NCBI RefSeq assembly: GCF_932526225.1
Contig: NC_064037.1
Coordinates: 18,913,471 to 18,977,470 of the forward strand
Length of the DNA: 64,000 bases
Origin: Nematostella vectensis
Lineage: Eukaryota > Cnidaria > Anthozoa > Actiniaria > Edwardsiidae
Direction of reading: 5' to 3'
A program made the translations under genes and the position numbers. Positions 41,801 through 57,174 of the stretch are shown in pieces. The stretch's first letter is position 1. The number at the start of each line of letters is the position of its first letter. The notes beneath the pieces are model-generated. The model did not search any database. It saw nothing but the letters and a program-made list of their open reading frames with translations, and had not been told where the DNA came from.

Positions 41801-44184
41801 ACAAAAGTGATAGGGGTTGGTGCCCACACGTGTTTGTGCATGCCCTGGGCGTGACAGGACGGACCAAAAAAATCTAGATAAGGCTTGTTCTCTCGAGAGG
41901 CTCTTAGAAGTACCATATGCGGTCCAACCCAGAAGGTTTGAGACTTCCCTTCAACAAAGAACACCATGTGGACTATTCAATACACCGAAAAAAAAACGAA
42001 TACGACTTTGACAAGAGCCCAGAACTCTTCTAATCTGGCCATTGGCACCTGCACCAGGACTAGTCAGTTCACCAGAGAATCAAAACCGAATACGATATTC
42101 AATGACTTCTCACAAACTTCTAAACCCAAAGTAGGTCGTACATGTATAATAAGCACATTTTTGGAAAAGCCTTCAAAGTCCCTCTGGCGACTGTTATATT
42201 ATATTTATATATAAAGTATTTCTGTATATATTGAAATGTATAAAGTATCTCTTATTATTTATTTGCGAGACCAGACAATGGTATACGTTAAATTAACAGC
42301 GGCAAAACTAGCAGTATGCATTTTTAAATTTCTCGGAGTCCATTGAACTCCAGTGGTGCACTAGGCTCTAACTTTAGGAAGCAGGGATTGCGATGGACAT
42401 CAATTATAATTATAAGGTGTATATCGTGAAAAAAAATAACCTGCATGGGCCCCTCTACCCGTTCGAGATCAAAAAACTAGTTCTAGCCAAATACAAGGCA
42501 GAGATTCAAGCAAGCCAAGCTGTCATTACGCCAGCCACTTCTATCACAGATAGTTGCTGATATTTTACAGGTGTAAAGCTAGTGTTAATACACTTTACAC
42601 CTGTTGACACAGGTTTCAATATAAAGTGAAAACAAAAGACGATTTCTCTCTCATGTTAGAGTACATTACTCCATGACACCACATAATGTTATGAGTAGCA
42701 GACTTGTGATAAGGAAGAAGGACCTTTACAAAAGTGATAGGGGTTGGTGCCCACACGTGTTTGTGCAAGCCCTGGGCGTGACAGGGCGGACCAAAAAATT
42801 CTAGATAAGGCTTGTTCTCTCGAGAGGCTCTTAGAAGTACCATATGCGGTCCAACCCAGAAGTTTTGAGACTTCCCTTTAACAAAGAACACTATGTGGAC
42901 TATTCAATACACCGAAAAATAAAAAAACGAATACGACTTTGACAAGAGCCCAGAATTCTTCTAATCTGGCCATTGGCACCTGCACCAGGACTAGTCAGTT
43001 CACCAGAGAATCAAAACCGAATACGATATTCAATGACTTCTCACAAACTTCTAAACCCAAAGTAGGTCGTACATGTATAATAAGCACATTTTTGGAAAAG
43101 CCTTCAAAGTCCCTCTGGCGACTCTTATATTATATTTATATATAAAGTATTTCTGTATATATTGAAATGTATAAAGTATCTCTTATTATTTATTTGCGAG
43201 ACCAGACAATGGTATACGTTAAATTAACAGCGGCAAAACTAGCAGTATGCATTTTTAAATTTCTCGGAGTCCATTGAACTCCAGTGGTGCACTAGGCTCT
43301 AACTTTAGGAAGCAGGGATTGCGATGGACATCAATTATAATTATAAGGTGTATATCGTGAAAAAAAATAACCTGCATGGGCCCCTCTACCCGTTCGAGAT
43401 CAAAGAACTAGTTCTAGCCAAATACAGGGCAGAGATTCAAGCAAGCCAAGCTGTCATTACGCCAGCCACTTCTATCACAGATAGTTGCTGATAATTTACA
43501 GGTGTAAAGCTAGTGTTAATACACTTTACACCTGTTGACACAGGTTTCAATATAAAATGAAAACAAAAGACGCTTTCTCTCTCATGTTAGAGTACATTAC
43601 TCCATGACACCACATAATGTTATGAGAAGCAGACTTGTGATAAGGAAGAAGGACTATTACAAAAGTGATGGGGTTGGTGCCCACACGTGTTTGTTCATGC
43701 CCTGGGCGTGACAGGACGGACCAAAAAAATCTAGATAAGGCTTGTTCTCTCGAGAGGCTCTTAGAAGTACCATATGCGGTCCAACCCAGAAGTTTTGAGA
43801 CTTCCCTTCAACAAAGAACACCATGTGGACTATTCAATACACCGAAAAAAAAAACGAATACGACTTGGACAAGAGCCCAGAACTCTTCTAATCTGGCCAT
43901 TGGCACCTGCACCAGGACTAGTCAGTTCACCAGAGAATCAAAACCGAATACGATATTCAATGACTTCTCACAAACTTCTAAACCCAAAGTAGGTCGTACA
44001 TGTATAATAAGCACATTTTTGGAAAAGCCTTCAAAGTCCCTCTGGCGACTCTTATATTATATTTATATATAAAGTATTTCTGTATATATTGAAATGTATA
44101 AAGTATCTCTTATTATTTATTTGCGAGACCAGACAATGGTATACGTTAAATTAACAGCGGCAAAACTAGCAGTATGCATTTTTA
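35827..44184 (+). repeat. Three-monomer higher-order repeat, three tandem copies
   Basis: Starts at 35827, 38613 and 41400 head three near-identical trimers (2786, 2787 and 2785 bp). Within each, monomer 1 has caaaatttcattactcc and aacgaagaagg, and monomers 2 and 3 have cccctctacccg and gacctttacaaaag. Private variants distinguish the copies, for instance gacgatttctc near 42640 in the third. Confidence 0.8.
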
Positions 44185-47100
44185 AATTTATCGGAGTCCA
44201 TTGAACTCCAGTGGTGCACTAGGCTCTAACTTTAGGAAGCAGGGATTGCGATGGACATCAATTATAATTATAAGGTGTATATCGTGAAAAAAAATAACCT
44301 GCATGGGCCCCTCTACCCGTTCGAGATCAAAGAACTAGTTCTAGCCAAATACAAGGCAGAGATTCAAGCAAGCCAAGCTGTCATTACGCCAGCCACTTCT
44401 ATCACAGATAGTTGCTGATATTTTACAGGTGTAAAGCTAGTGTTAATACACTTTACACCTGTTGACACAGGTTTCAATATAAAGTGAAAACAAAAGACGC
44501 TTTCTCTCTCATGTTAGAGTACATTACTCCATGACACCACATAATGTTATGAGTAGCAGACTTGTGATAAGGAAGAAGGACCTTTACAAAAGTGATAGGG
44601 GTTGGTGCCCACACGTGTTTGTGCATGCCCTGGGCGTGACAGGGCGGACCAAAAAATTCTAGATAAGGCTTGTTCTCTCGAGAGGCTCTTAGAAGTACCA
44701 TATGCGGTCCAACCCAGAAGTTTTGAGACTTCCCTTTAACAAAGAACACTATGTGGACTATTCAATACACCGAAAAATAAAAAACGAATACGACTTTGAC
44801 AAGAGCCCAGAATTCTTCTAATCTGGCCATTGGCACCTGCACCAGGACTAGTCAGTTCACCAGAGAATCAAAACCGAATACGATATTCAATGACTTCTCA
44901 CAAACTTCTAAACCCAAAGTAGGTCGTACATGTATAATAAGCACATTTTTGGAAAAGCCTTCAAAGTCCCTCTGGCGACTCTTATATTATATTTATATAT
45001 AAAGTATTTCTGTATATATTGAAATGTATAAAGTATCTCTTATTATTTATTTGCGAGACCAGACAATGGTATACGTTAAATTAACAGCGGCAAAACTAGC
45101 AGTATGCATTTTTAAATTTCTCGGAGTCCATTGAACTCCAGTGGTGCACTAGGCTCTAACTTTAGGAAGCAGGGATTGCGATGGACATCAATTATAATTA
45201 TATGGTGTATATCGTGAAAAAAAATAACCTGCATGGGCCCCTCTATCCGTTCGAGATCAAAGAACTAGTTCTAGCCAAATACAAAGCAGAGATTCAAGCA
45301 AGCCAAGCTGTCATTACGCCAGCCACTTCTATCACAGATAGTTGCTGATATTTTACAGGTGTAAAGCTAGTGTTAATACACTTTACACCTGTTGACAAAG
45401 GTTTCAATATAAAGTGAAAACAAAAGACGCTTTCTCTCTCATGTTAGAGTACATTACTCCATGACACCACATAATGTTATGAGTAGCAGACTTGTGATAA
45501 GGAAGAGGGACCTTTACAAAAGTGATAGGGGTTGGTGCCCACACGTGTTTGTGCATGCCCTGGGCGTGACAGGGCGGACCAAAAAATTCTAGATAAGGCT
45601 TGTTCTCTTGAGAGGCTCTTAGAAGTACCATATGCGGTCCAACCCAGAAGTTTTGAGACTTCCCTTCAACAAAGAACACTATTTGGACTATTCAATACAC
45701 CGAAAAATAAAAAACGAATACGACTTTGACAAGAGCCCAGAATTCTTCTAATCTGGCCATTGGCACCTGCACCAGGACTAGTCAGTACACCAGAGAATCA
45801 AAACCGAATAAGATATTCAATGACTTCTCACAAACTTCTAAACCCAAAGTAGGTCGTACATGTAAAATAAGCACATTTTTGGAACAGCCTTCAAAGTCCC
45901 TCTGGAGACTCTTATATTATATTAATATATAAAGTATTTCTGTATATATTGAAATATATAATGTATCTCTTATTATTTATTTGCGAGACCAGACAATGGT
46001 ATATGATAAATTAACAGCGGCAAAACTAGCAGTATGCATTTTTAAATTTCTCGGAGTCCATTGGACTCCAGTGGTGCACTAGGCTCTAACTTTAGGAAGC
46101 AGGGATTGCGATGGACATCAATTATAATTATAAGGTGTATATCGTGAAAAAAAAATAACCTGCATGGGCCCCTTTACCCGTTCGAGATCAAAGAACTAGT
46201 TCTAGCCAAATACAAGGCCGAGATTCAAGCAAGCCAAGATTTCATTACTCCAGCCACTTCTATCACAGATAGTTGCTGATATTTTACAGGTGTAAAGCTA
46301 GTGTTAATACACTTTACACCTGTTGACACAGGTTTCAATATAAAGTGAAAACAAAAGACGCTTTCTCTCTCATGTTAGAGTACATTACTCCATGACACCA
46401 CATAATGTTATGAGTAGCAGACTTGTGATAACGAAGAAGGACCATTACAAAAGTGATAGGGGTTGGTGCCCACACGTATTTGTGCATGCCCTGGGCGTGA
46501 CAGGACGGACCAAAAAAATCTAGATAAGGCTTGTTCTCTCGAGAGGCTCTTAGAAGTACCATATGCGGTCCAACCCAGAAGGTTTGAGACTTCCCTTTAA
46601 CAAAGAACACTATGTGGACTATTCAATACACCGAAAAATAAAAAACGAATACGACTTTGACAAGAGCCCAGAATTCTTCTAATCTGGCCATTGGCACCTG
46701 CACCAGGACTAGTCAGTTCACCAGAGAATCAAAACCGAATACGATATTCAATGACTTCTCACAAACTTCTAAACCCAAAGTAGGTCGTACATGTATAATA
46801 AGCACATTTTTGGAAAAGCCTTCAAAGTCCCTCTGGCGACTCTTATATTACATTTATATATAAAGTATTTCTGTATATATTGAAATGTATAAAGTATCTC
46901 TTATTATTTATTTGCGAGACCAGACAATGGTATACGTTAAATTAACAGCGGCAAAACTAGCAGTATGCATTTTTAAATTTCTCGGAGTCCATTGAACTCC
47001 AGTGGTGCACTAGGCTCTAACTTTAGGAAGCAGGGATTGCGATGGACATCAATTATAATTATAAGGTGTATATCGTGAAAAAAAATAACCTGCATGGGCC

Positions 47101-49660
47101 CCTTTACCCGTTCGAGATCAAAGAACTAGTTCTAGCCAAATACAAGGCAGAGATTTAAGCAAGCCAAGCTGTCATTACGCCAGCCACTTCTATCACAGAT
47201 AGTTGCTGATAATTTACAGGTGTAAAGCTAGTGTTAATACACTTTACACCTGTTGACACAGGTTTCAATATAAAATGAAAACAAAAGACGCTTTCTCTCT
47301 CATGTTAGAGTACATTACTCCATGACACCACATAATGTTATGAGAAGCAGACTTGTGATAAGGAAGAAGGACCATTACAAAAGTGATGGGGTTGGTGCCC
47401 ACACGTGTTTGTTCATGCCCTGGGCGTGACAGGACGGACCAAAAAAATCTAGATAAGGCTTGTTCTCTCGAGAGGCTCTTAGAAGTACCATATGCGGTCC
47501 AACCCAGAAGTTTTGAGACTTCCCTTCAACAAAGAACACCATGTGGACTATTCAATACACCGAAAAAAAAAACGAATACGACTTTGACAAGAGCCCAGAA
47601 CTATTCTAATCTGGCCATTGGCACCTGCACCAGGACTTGTCAGTAACCAGAGAATCAAAACCGAATAAGATATTCAATGACTTCTCACAAACTTCTAAAC
47701 CCAAAGTAGGTCGTACATGTATAATAAGCACAGTTTTGGAACAGCCTTCAAAGTCCCTCTGGAGACTCTTATATTATATTAATATATAAAGTATTTCTGT
47801 ATATATTGAAATATATAATGTATCTCTTATTATTTATTTGCGAGACCAGACAATGGTATATGATAAATTAACAGCGGCAAAACTAGCAGTATGCATTTTT
47901 AAATTTCTCGGAGTCCAGTGGACTCCAGTGGTGCACTAGGCTCTAACTTTAGGAAGCAGGGATTGCGATGGACATCAATTATAATTATAAGGTGTATATC
48001 GTGAAAAAAAATAACCTGCATGGTCCCCTTTACCGTTCGAGATCAAAGAACTAGTTCTAGCCAAATACAAGGCAGAGATTTAAGCAAGCCAAGCTGTCAT
48101 TACGCCAGCCACTTCTATCACAGATAGTTGCTGATATTTTACAGGTGTAAAGCTAGTGTTAATACACTTTACACCTGTTGACACAGGTTTCAATATAAAG
48201 TGAAAACAAAAGACGCTTTCTCTCTCATGTTAGAGTACATTACTCCATGACACCACATAATGTTATGAGTAGCAGACTTGTGATAAGGAAGAAGGACCAT
48301 TACAAAAGTGATGGGGTTGGTGCCCACACGTGTTTGTGCATGCCCTGGGCGTGACAGGGCGGACCAAAAAATTCTAGATAAGGCTTGTTCTCTCGAGAGG
48401 CTCTTTGAAGTACCATATGCGGTCAAACCCAGAAGTTTTGAGACTTCCCTTCAACAAAGAACACTATGTGGACTATTCAATACACCGAAAAATAAAAAAC
48501 GAATACGACTTTGACAAGAGCCCAGAATTCTTCTAATCTGGCCATTGGCACCTGCACCAGGACTAGTCAGTACACCAGAGAATCAAAACCGAATAAGATA
48601 TTCAATGACTTCTCACAAACTTCTAAACCCAAAGTAGGTCGTACATGTATAATAAGCACAGTTTTGGAACAGCCTTCAAAGTCCCTCTGGAGACTCTTAT
48701 ATTATATTAATATATAAAGTATTTCTGTATATATTGAAATATATAATGTATCTCTTATTATTTATTTGCGAGACCAGACAATGGTATATGATAAATTAAC
48801 AGCGGCAAAACTAGCAGTATGCATTTTTAAATTTCTCGGAGTCCAGTGGACTCCAGTGGTGCACTAGGCTCTAACTTTAGGAAGCAGGGATTGCGATGGA
48901 CATCAATTATAATTATAAGGTGTATATCGTGAAAAAAAATAACCTGCATGGGCCCCTTTACCCGTTCGAGATCAAAGAACTAGTTCTAGCCAAATACAAG
49001 GCAGAGATTTAAGCAAGCCAAGCTGTCATTACGCCAGCCACTTCTATCACAGATAGTTGCTGATATTTTACAGGTGTAAAGCTAGTGTTAATACACTTTA
49101 CACCTGTTGACACAGGTTTCAATATAAAGTGAAAACAAAAGACGCTTTCTCTCTCATGTTAGAGTACATTACTCCATGACACCACATAATGTTATGAGTA
49201 GCAGACTTGTGATAAGGAAGAGGGACCATTACAAAAGTGATGCGGGGTGAGGCCCACACGTGTTTGTGCATGCCCTGGGCGTGACAGGACGGACCAAAAA
49301 AAATCTAGATAAGGCTTGTTCTCTCGAGAGGCTCTTAGAAGTACCATATGCGGTCCAGCCCAGAAGTTTTGAGACTTCCCTTCAACAAAGAACACCATGT
49401 CGACTATTCAATACACCGAAAAATAAAAAACGAATACGACTTTGACAAGAGCCCAGAACTCTTCTAATCTGGCCATTGGCACCTGCACCAGGACTAGTCA
49501 GTACACCAGATAAATCAAAACCAAATAAGATATTCAATGACTTCTCACAAACTTCTAAACACAAAGTAGGTCGTACATGTATAATTAGCACATTTTTGGA
49601 ACAGCCTTCAAAGTCCCTCTGGAGACTCTTATATTATATTAATATATAAAGTATTTCTGT

Positions 49661-49700
49661 ATATATTGAAATGTATAAAGTATCTCTTATTATTTATTTG
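49661..49700. other. Paralogous unoccupied target site of the Ngaro element
   Basis: The monomer across 49500-49760 shares the private variants of the monomer split by the element: cagataaatc, aaacacaaag, ataattagcac and gaaatgtataaag on the left, and tttgcaagacc with tatatgttaaatt on the right. Here ataaag (to 49680) and tatctc (from 49681) are contiguous. It is the closest empty-site equivalent in the window. Confidence 0.75.
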
Positions 49701-51618
49701 CAAGACCAGACAATGGTATATGTTAAATTAACAGCGGCAAAACTAGCAGTATGCATTTTTAAATTTATCGGAGTCCATTGGACTCCAGTGGTGCACTAGG
49801 CTCTAACTTTAGGAAGCAGGGATTGCGATGGACATCAATTATAATTATAAGGTGTATATCGTGAAAAAAATTAACCTGCATGGGCCCCTTTACCCGTTCG
49901 AGATCAAAGAACTAGTTCTAGCCAAATACAAGGCAGAGATTCAAGCAAGCCAAGATTTCATTACTCCAGCCACTTCTATCACAGATAGTTGCTGATATTT
50001 TACAGGTGTAAAGCTAGTGTTAATACACTTTACACCTGTTGACACAGGTTTCAATATAAAGTGAAAACAAAAGACGCTTTCTCTCTCATGTTAGAGTACA
50101 TTACTCCATGACACCACATAATGTTATGAGTAGCAGACTTGTGATAACGAAGAAGGACCATTACAAAAGTGATAGGGGTTGGTGCCCACACGTGTTTGTG
50201 CATGCCCTGGGCGTGACAGGACGGACCAAAAAAATCTAGATAAGGCTTGTTCTCTCGAGAGGCTCTTAGAAGTACCATATGCGGTCCAACCCAGAAGGTT
50301 TGAGACTTCCCTTCAACAAAGAACACCATGTGGACTATTCAATACACCGAAAAAAAAACGAATACGACTTTGACAAGAGCCCAGAACTCTTCTAATCTGG
50401 CCATTGGCACCTGCACCAGGACTAGTCAGTTCATAAGAGAATCAAAACCGAATATTATATTCAATGACTTCTCACAAACTTCTAAACACAAAGTAGGTCG
50501 TACATGTATAATTAGCACATTTTTGGAAAAGCCTTCAAAGTCCCTCTGGCGACTCTTATATTATATTTAAATATAAAGTATTTCTGTATATATTGAAATG
50601 TATAAAGTATCTCTTATTATTTATTTGCGAGACCAGACAATGGTATACGTTAAATTAACAGCGGCAAAACTAGCAGTATGCATTTTTAAATTTCTCGGAG
50701 TCCATTGAACTCCAGTGGTGCACTAGGCTCTAACTTTAGGAAGCAGGGATTGCGATGGACATCAATTATAATTATAAGGTGTATATCGTGAAAAAAAATA
50801 ACCTGCATGGGCCCCTCTACCCGTTCGAGATCAAAGAACTAGTTCTAGCCAAATACAAGGCAGAGATTCAAGCAAGCCAAGCTGTCATTACGCCAGCCAC
50901 TTCTATCACAGATAGTTGCTGATATTTTACAGGTGTAAAGCTAGTGTTAATACACTTTACACCTGTTGACACAGGTTTCAATATAAAGTGAAAACAAAAG
51001 ACGCTTTCTCTCTCATGTTAGAGTACATTACTCCATGACACCACATAATGTTATGAGAAGCAGACTTGTGATAAGGAAGAAGGACCTTTACAAAAGTGAT
51101 AGGGGTTGGTGCCCACACGTGTTTGTGCATGCCCTGGGCGTGACAGGGCGGACCAAAAAATTCTAGATAAGGCTTGTTCTCTCGAGAGGCTCTTAGAAGT
51201 ACCATATGCGGTCCAACCCAGAAGTTTTGAGACTTCCCTTTAACAAAGAACACTATGTGGACTATTCAATACACCGAAAAATAAAAAACGAATACGACTT
51301 TGACAAGAGCCCAGAATACTTCTAATCTGGCCATTGGCACCTGCACCAGGACTAGTCAGTTCACCAGAGAATCAAAACCGAATACGATACTCAATGACTT
51401 CTCACAAACTTCTAAACCCAAAGTAGGTCGTACATGTATAATAAGCACATTTTTGGAAAAGCCTTCAAAGTCCCTCTGGCGACTCTTATATTATATTTAT
51501 ATATAAAGTATTTCTGTATATATTGAAATGTATAAAGTATCTCTTATTATTTATTTGCGAGACCAGACAATGGTATACGTTAAATTAACAGCGGCAAAAC
51601 TAGCAGTATGCATTTTTA

Positions 51619-54600
51619 AATTTCTCGGAGTCCAGTTGACTCCAGTGGTGCACTAGGCTCTAACTTTAGGAAGCAGGGATTGCGATGGACATCAATTATA
51701 ATTATGAGGTGTATATCGTGAAAAAAATAACCTGCATGGGCCCCTTTACCCGTTCGAGATCAAAGAACTAGTTCTAGCCAAATACAAGGCAGAGATTTAA
51801 GCAAGCCAAGCTGTCATTACGCCAGCCACTTCTATCACAGATAGTTGCTGATATTTTACAGGTGTAAAGCTAGTGTTAATACACTTTACACCTGTTGACA
51901 CAGGTTTCAATATAAAATGAAAACAAAAGACGCTTTCTCTCTCATGTTAGAGTACATTACTCCATGACACCACATAATGTTATGAGTAGCAGACTTGTGA
52001 TAAGGAAGAAGGACCATTACAAAAGTGATGGGGTTGGTGCCCACACGTGTTTGTTCATGCCCTGGGCGTGACAGGACGGACCAAAAAAATCTAGATAAGG
52101 CTTGTTCTCTCGAGAGGCTCTTAGAAGTACCATATGCGGTCCAACCCAGAGGTTTTGAGACTTCCCTTCAACAAAGAACACCATGTGGACTATTCAATAC
52201 ACCGAAAAAAAAAAACGAATACGACTTTGACAAGAGCCCAGAACTCTTCTAATCTGGCCATTGGCACCTGCACCAGGACTTGTCAGTAACCAGAGAATCA
52301 AAACCGAATAAGATATTCAATGACTTCTCACAAACTTCTAAACCCAAAGTAGGTCGTACATGTATAATAAGCACAGTTTTGGAACAGCCTTCAAAGTCCC
52401 TCTGGAGACTCTTATATTATATTAATATATAAAGTATTTCTGTATATATTGAAATATATAATGTATCTCTTATTATTTATTTGCGAGACCAGACAATGGT
52501 ATATGATAAATTAACAGCGGCAAAACTAGCAGTATGCATTTTTAAATTTCTCGGAGTCCAGTGGACTCCAGTGGTGCACTAGGCTCTAACTTTAGGAAGC
52601 AGGGATTGCGATGGACATCAATTATAATTATAAGGTGTATATCGTGAAAAAAAATAACCTGCATGGTCCCCTTTACCGTTCGAGATCAAAGAACTAGTTC
52701 TAGCCAAATACAAGGCAGAGATTTAAGCAAGCCAAGCTGTCATTACGCCAGCCACTTCTATCACAGATAGTTGCTGATATTTTACAGGTGTAAAGCTAGT
52801 GTTAATACACTTTACACCTGTTGACACAGGTTTCAATATAAAGTGAAAACAAAAGACGCTTTCTCTCTCATGTTAGAGTACATTACTCCATGACACCACA
52901 TAATGTTATGAGTAGCAGACTTGTGATAAGGAAGAAGGACCATTACAAAAGTGATGGGGTTGGTGCCCACACGTGTTTGTGCATGCCCTGGGCGTGACAG
53001 GGCGGACCAAAAAATTCTAGATAAGGCTTGTTCTCTCGAGAGGCTCTTTGAAGTACCATATGCGGTCAAACCCAGAAGTTTTGAGACTTCCCTTCAACAG
53101 AGAACACTATGTGGACTATTCAATACACCGAAAAATAAAAAACGAATACGACTTTGACAAGAGCCCAGAATTCTTCTAATCTGGCCATTGGCACCTGCAC
53201 CAGGACTAGTCAGTACACCAGAGAATCAAAACCGAATAAGATATTCAATGACTTCTCACAAACTTCTAAACCCAAAGTAGGTCGTACATGTATAATAAGC
53301 ACATTTTTGGAACAGCCTTCAAAGTCCCTCTGGAGACTCTTATATTATATTAATATATAAAGTATTTCTGTATATATTGAAATATATAATGTATCTCTTA
53401 TTATTTATTTGCGAGACCAGACAATGGTATATGATAAATTAACAGCGGCAAAACTAGCAGTATGCATTTTTTTAATTTCTCGGAGTCCAGTGGACTCCAG
53501 TGGTGCACTAGGCTCTAACTTTAGGAAGCAGGGATTGCGATGGACATCAATTATAATTATAAGGTGTATATCGTGAAAAAAAATAACCTGCATGGGCCCC
53601 TTTACCCGTTCGAGATCAAAGAACTAGTTCTAGCCAAATACAAGGCAGAGATTCAAGCAAGCCAAGCTGTCATTACGCCAGCCACTTCTATCACAGATAG
53701 TTGCTGATAATTTACAGGTGTAAAGCTAGTGTTAATACACTTTACACCTGTTGACACAGGTTTCAATATAAAATGAAAACAAAAGACGCTTTCTCTCTCA
53801 TGTTAGAGTACATTACTCCATGACACCACATAATGTTATGAGAAGCAGACTTGTGATAAGGAAGAAGGACCATTACAAAAGTGATGGGGTTGGTGCCCAC
53901 ACGTGTTTGTTCATGCCCTGGGCGTGACAGGACGGACCAAAAAAATCTAGATAAGGCTTGTTCTCTCGAGAGGCTCTTAGAAGTACCATATGCGGTCCAA
54001 CCCAGAAGTTTTGAGACTTCCCTTCAACAAAGAACACCATGTGGACTATTTAATACACCGAAAAAAAAACGAATACGACTTTGACAAGAGCCCAGAACTC
54101 TTCTAATCTGGCCATTGGCACCTGCACCAGGACTTGTCAGTAACCAGAGAATCAAAACCGAATAAGATATTCAATGACTTTTCACAAACTTCTAAACCCA
54201 AAGTAGGTCGTACATGTATAATAAGCACAGTTTTGGAACAGCCTTCAAAGTCCCTCTGGAGACTCTTATATTATATTAATATATAAAGTATTTCTGTATA
54301 TATTGAAATATATAATGTATCTCTTATTATTTATTTGCGAGACCAGACAATGGTATATGATAAATTAACAGCGGCAAAACTAGCAGTATGCATTTTTTAA
54401 TTTCTCGGAGTCCAGTGGACTCCAGTGGTGCACTAGGCTCTAACTTTAGGAAGCAGGGATTGCGATGGACATCAATTATAATTATAAGGTGTATATCGTG
54501 AAAAAAAATAACCTGCATGGGCCCCTTTACCCGTTCGAGATCAAAGAACTAGTTCTAGCCAAATACAAGGCAGAGATTCAAGCAAGCCAAGCTGTCATTA

Positions 54601-57174
54601 CGCCAGCCACTTCTATCACAGATAGTTGCTGATAATTTACAGGTGTAAAGCTAGTGTTAATACACTTTACACCTGTTGACACAGGTTTCAATATAAAATG
54701 AAAACAAAAGACGCTTTCTCTCTCATGTTAGAGTACATTACTCCATGACACCACATAATGTTATGAGAAGCAGACTTGTGATAAGGAAGAAGGACCATTA
54801 CAAAAGTGATGGGGTTGGTGCCCACACGTGTTTGTTCATGCCCTGGGCGTGACAGGACGGACCAAAAAAATCTAGATAAGGCTTGTTCTCTCGAGAGGCT
54901 CTTAGAAGTACCATATGCGGTCCAACCCAGAAGTTTTGAGACTTCCCTTCAACAAAGAACACCATGTGGACTATTCAATACACCGAAAAAAAAACGAATA
55001 CGACTTTGACAAGAGCCCAGAACTCTTCTAATCTGGCCATTGGCACCTGCATCAGGACTTGTCAGTAACCAGAGAATCAAAACCGAATAAGATATTCAAT
55101 GACTTCTCACAAACTTCTAAACCCAAAGTAGGTCGTACATGTATAATAAGCACAGTTTTGGAACAGCCTTCAAAGTCCCTCTGGAGACTCTTATATTATA
55201 TTAATATATAAAGTATTTCTGTATATATTGAAATATATAATGTATCTCTTATTATTTATTTGCGAGACCAGACAATGGTATATGATAAATTAACAGCGGC
55301 AAAACTAGCAGTATGCATTTTTTAATTTCTCGGAGTCCAGTGGACTCCAGTGGTGCACTAGGCTCTAACTTTAGGAAGCAGGGATTGCGATGGACATCAA
55401 TTATAATTATAAGGTGTATATCGTGAAAAAAAATAACCTGCATGGGCCCCTTTACCCGTTCGAGATCAAAGAACTAGTTCTAGCCAAATACAAGGCAGAG
55501 ATTCAAGCAAGCCAAGCTGTCATTACGCCAGCCACTTCTATCACAGATAGTTGCTGATATTTTACAGGTGTAAAGCTAGTGTTAATACACTTTACACCTG
55601 TTGACACAGGTTTCAATATAAAGTGAAAACAAAAGACGCTTTCTCTCTCATGTTAGAGTACATTACTCCATGACACCACATAATGTTATGAGAAGCAGAC
55701 TTGTGATAAGGAAGAAGGACCATTACAAAAGTGATTTGGTTGGTGCCCACACGTGTTTGTTCATGCCCTGGGCGTGACAGGACGGACCAAAAAAATCTAG
55801 ATAAGGCTTGTTCTCTCGAGAGGCTCTTAGAAGTACCATATGCGGTCCAACCCAGAAGTTTTGAGACTTCCCTTCAACAAAGAACACCATGTGGACTATT
55901 CAATACACCGAAAAAAAAACGAATACGACTTTGACAAGAGCCCAGAACTCTTCTAATCTGGCCATTGGCACCTGCACCAGGACTTGTCAGTAACCAGAGA
56001 ATCAAAACCGAATAAGATATTCAATGACTTCTCACAAACTTCTAAACCCAAAGTAGGTCGTACATGTATAATAAGCACAGTTTTGGAACAGCCTTCAAAG
56101 TCCCTCTTGAGACTCTTATATTATATTAATATATAAAGTATTTCTGTATATATTGAAATATATAATGTATCTCTTATTATTTATTTGCGAGACCAGACAA
56201 TGGTATATGATAAATTAACAGCGGCAAAACTAGCAGTATGCATTTTTTAATTTCTCGGAGTCCAGTGGACTCCAGTGGTGCACTAGGCTCTAACTTTAGG
56301 AAGCAGGGATTGCGATGGACATCAATTATAATTATAAGGTGTATATCGTGAAAAAAAATAACCTGCATGGGCCCCTTTACCCGTTCGAGATCAAAGAACT
56401 AGTTCTAGCCAAATACAAGGCAGAGATTCAAGCAAGCCAAGCTGTCATTACGCCAGCCACTTCTATCACAGATAGTTGCTGATATTTTACAGGTGTAAAG
56501 CTAGTGTTAATACACTTTACACCTGTTGACACAGGTTTCAATATAAAGTGAAAACAAAAGACGCTTTCTCTCTCATGTTAGAGTACATTACTCCATGACA
56601 CCACATAATGTTATGAGTAGCAGACTTGTGATAAGGAAGAAGGACCATTACAAAAGTGATGGGGTTGGTGCCCACACGTGTTTGTTCATGCCCTGGGCGT
56701 GACAGGACGGACCAAAAAAATCTAGATAAGGCTTGTTCTCTCGAGAGGCTCTTAGAAGTACCATATGCGGTCCAACCCAGAAGTTTTGAGACTTCCCTTC
56801 AACAAAGAACACCATGTGGACTATTCAATACACCGAAAAAAAAAACGAATACGACTTTGACAAGAGCCCAGAACTCTTCTAATCTGGCCATTGGCACCTG
56901 CACCAGGACTTGTCAGTAACCAGAGAATCAAAACCGAATAAGATATTCAATGACTTCTCACAAACTTCTAAACCCAAAGTAGGTCGTACATGTATAATAA
57001 GCACAGTTTTGGAACAGCCTTCAAAGTCCCTCTGGAGACTCTTATATTATATTAATATATAAAGTATTTCTGTATATATTGAAATATATAATGTATCTCT
57101 TATTATTTATTTGCGAGACCAGACAATGGTATATGTTAAATTAACAGCGGCAAAACTAGCAGTATGCATTTTTA
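51619..57174 (+). repeat. Second copy of the six-monomer run
   Basis: This is the partner of 28416-33975. It joins directly to the trimer repeat at 57175. Confidence 0.8.
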
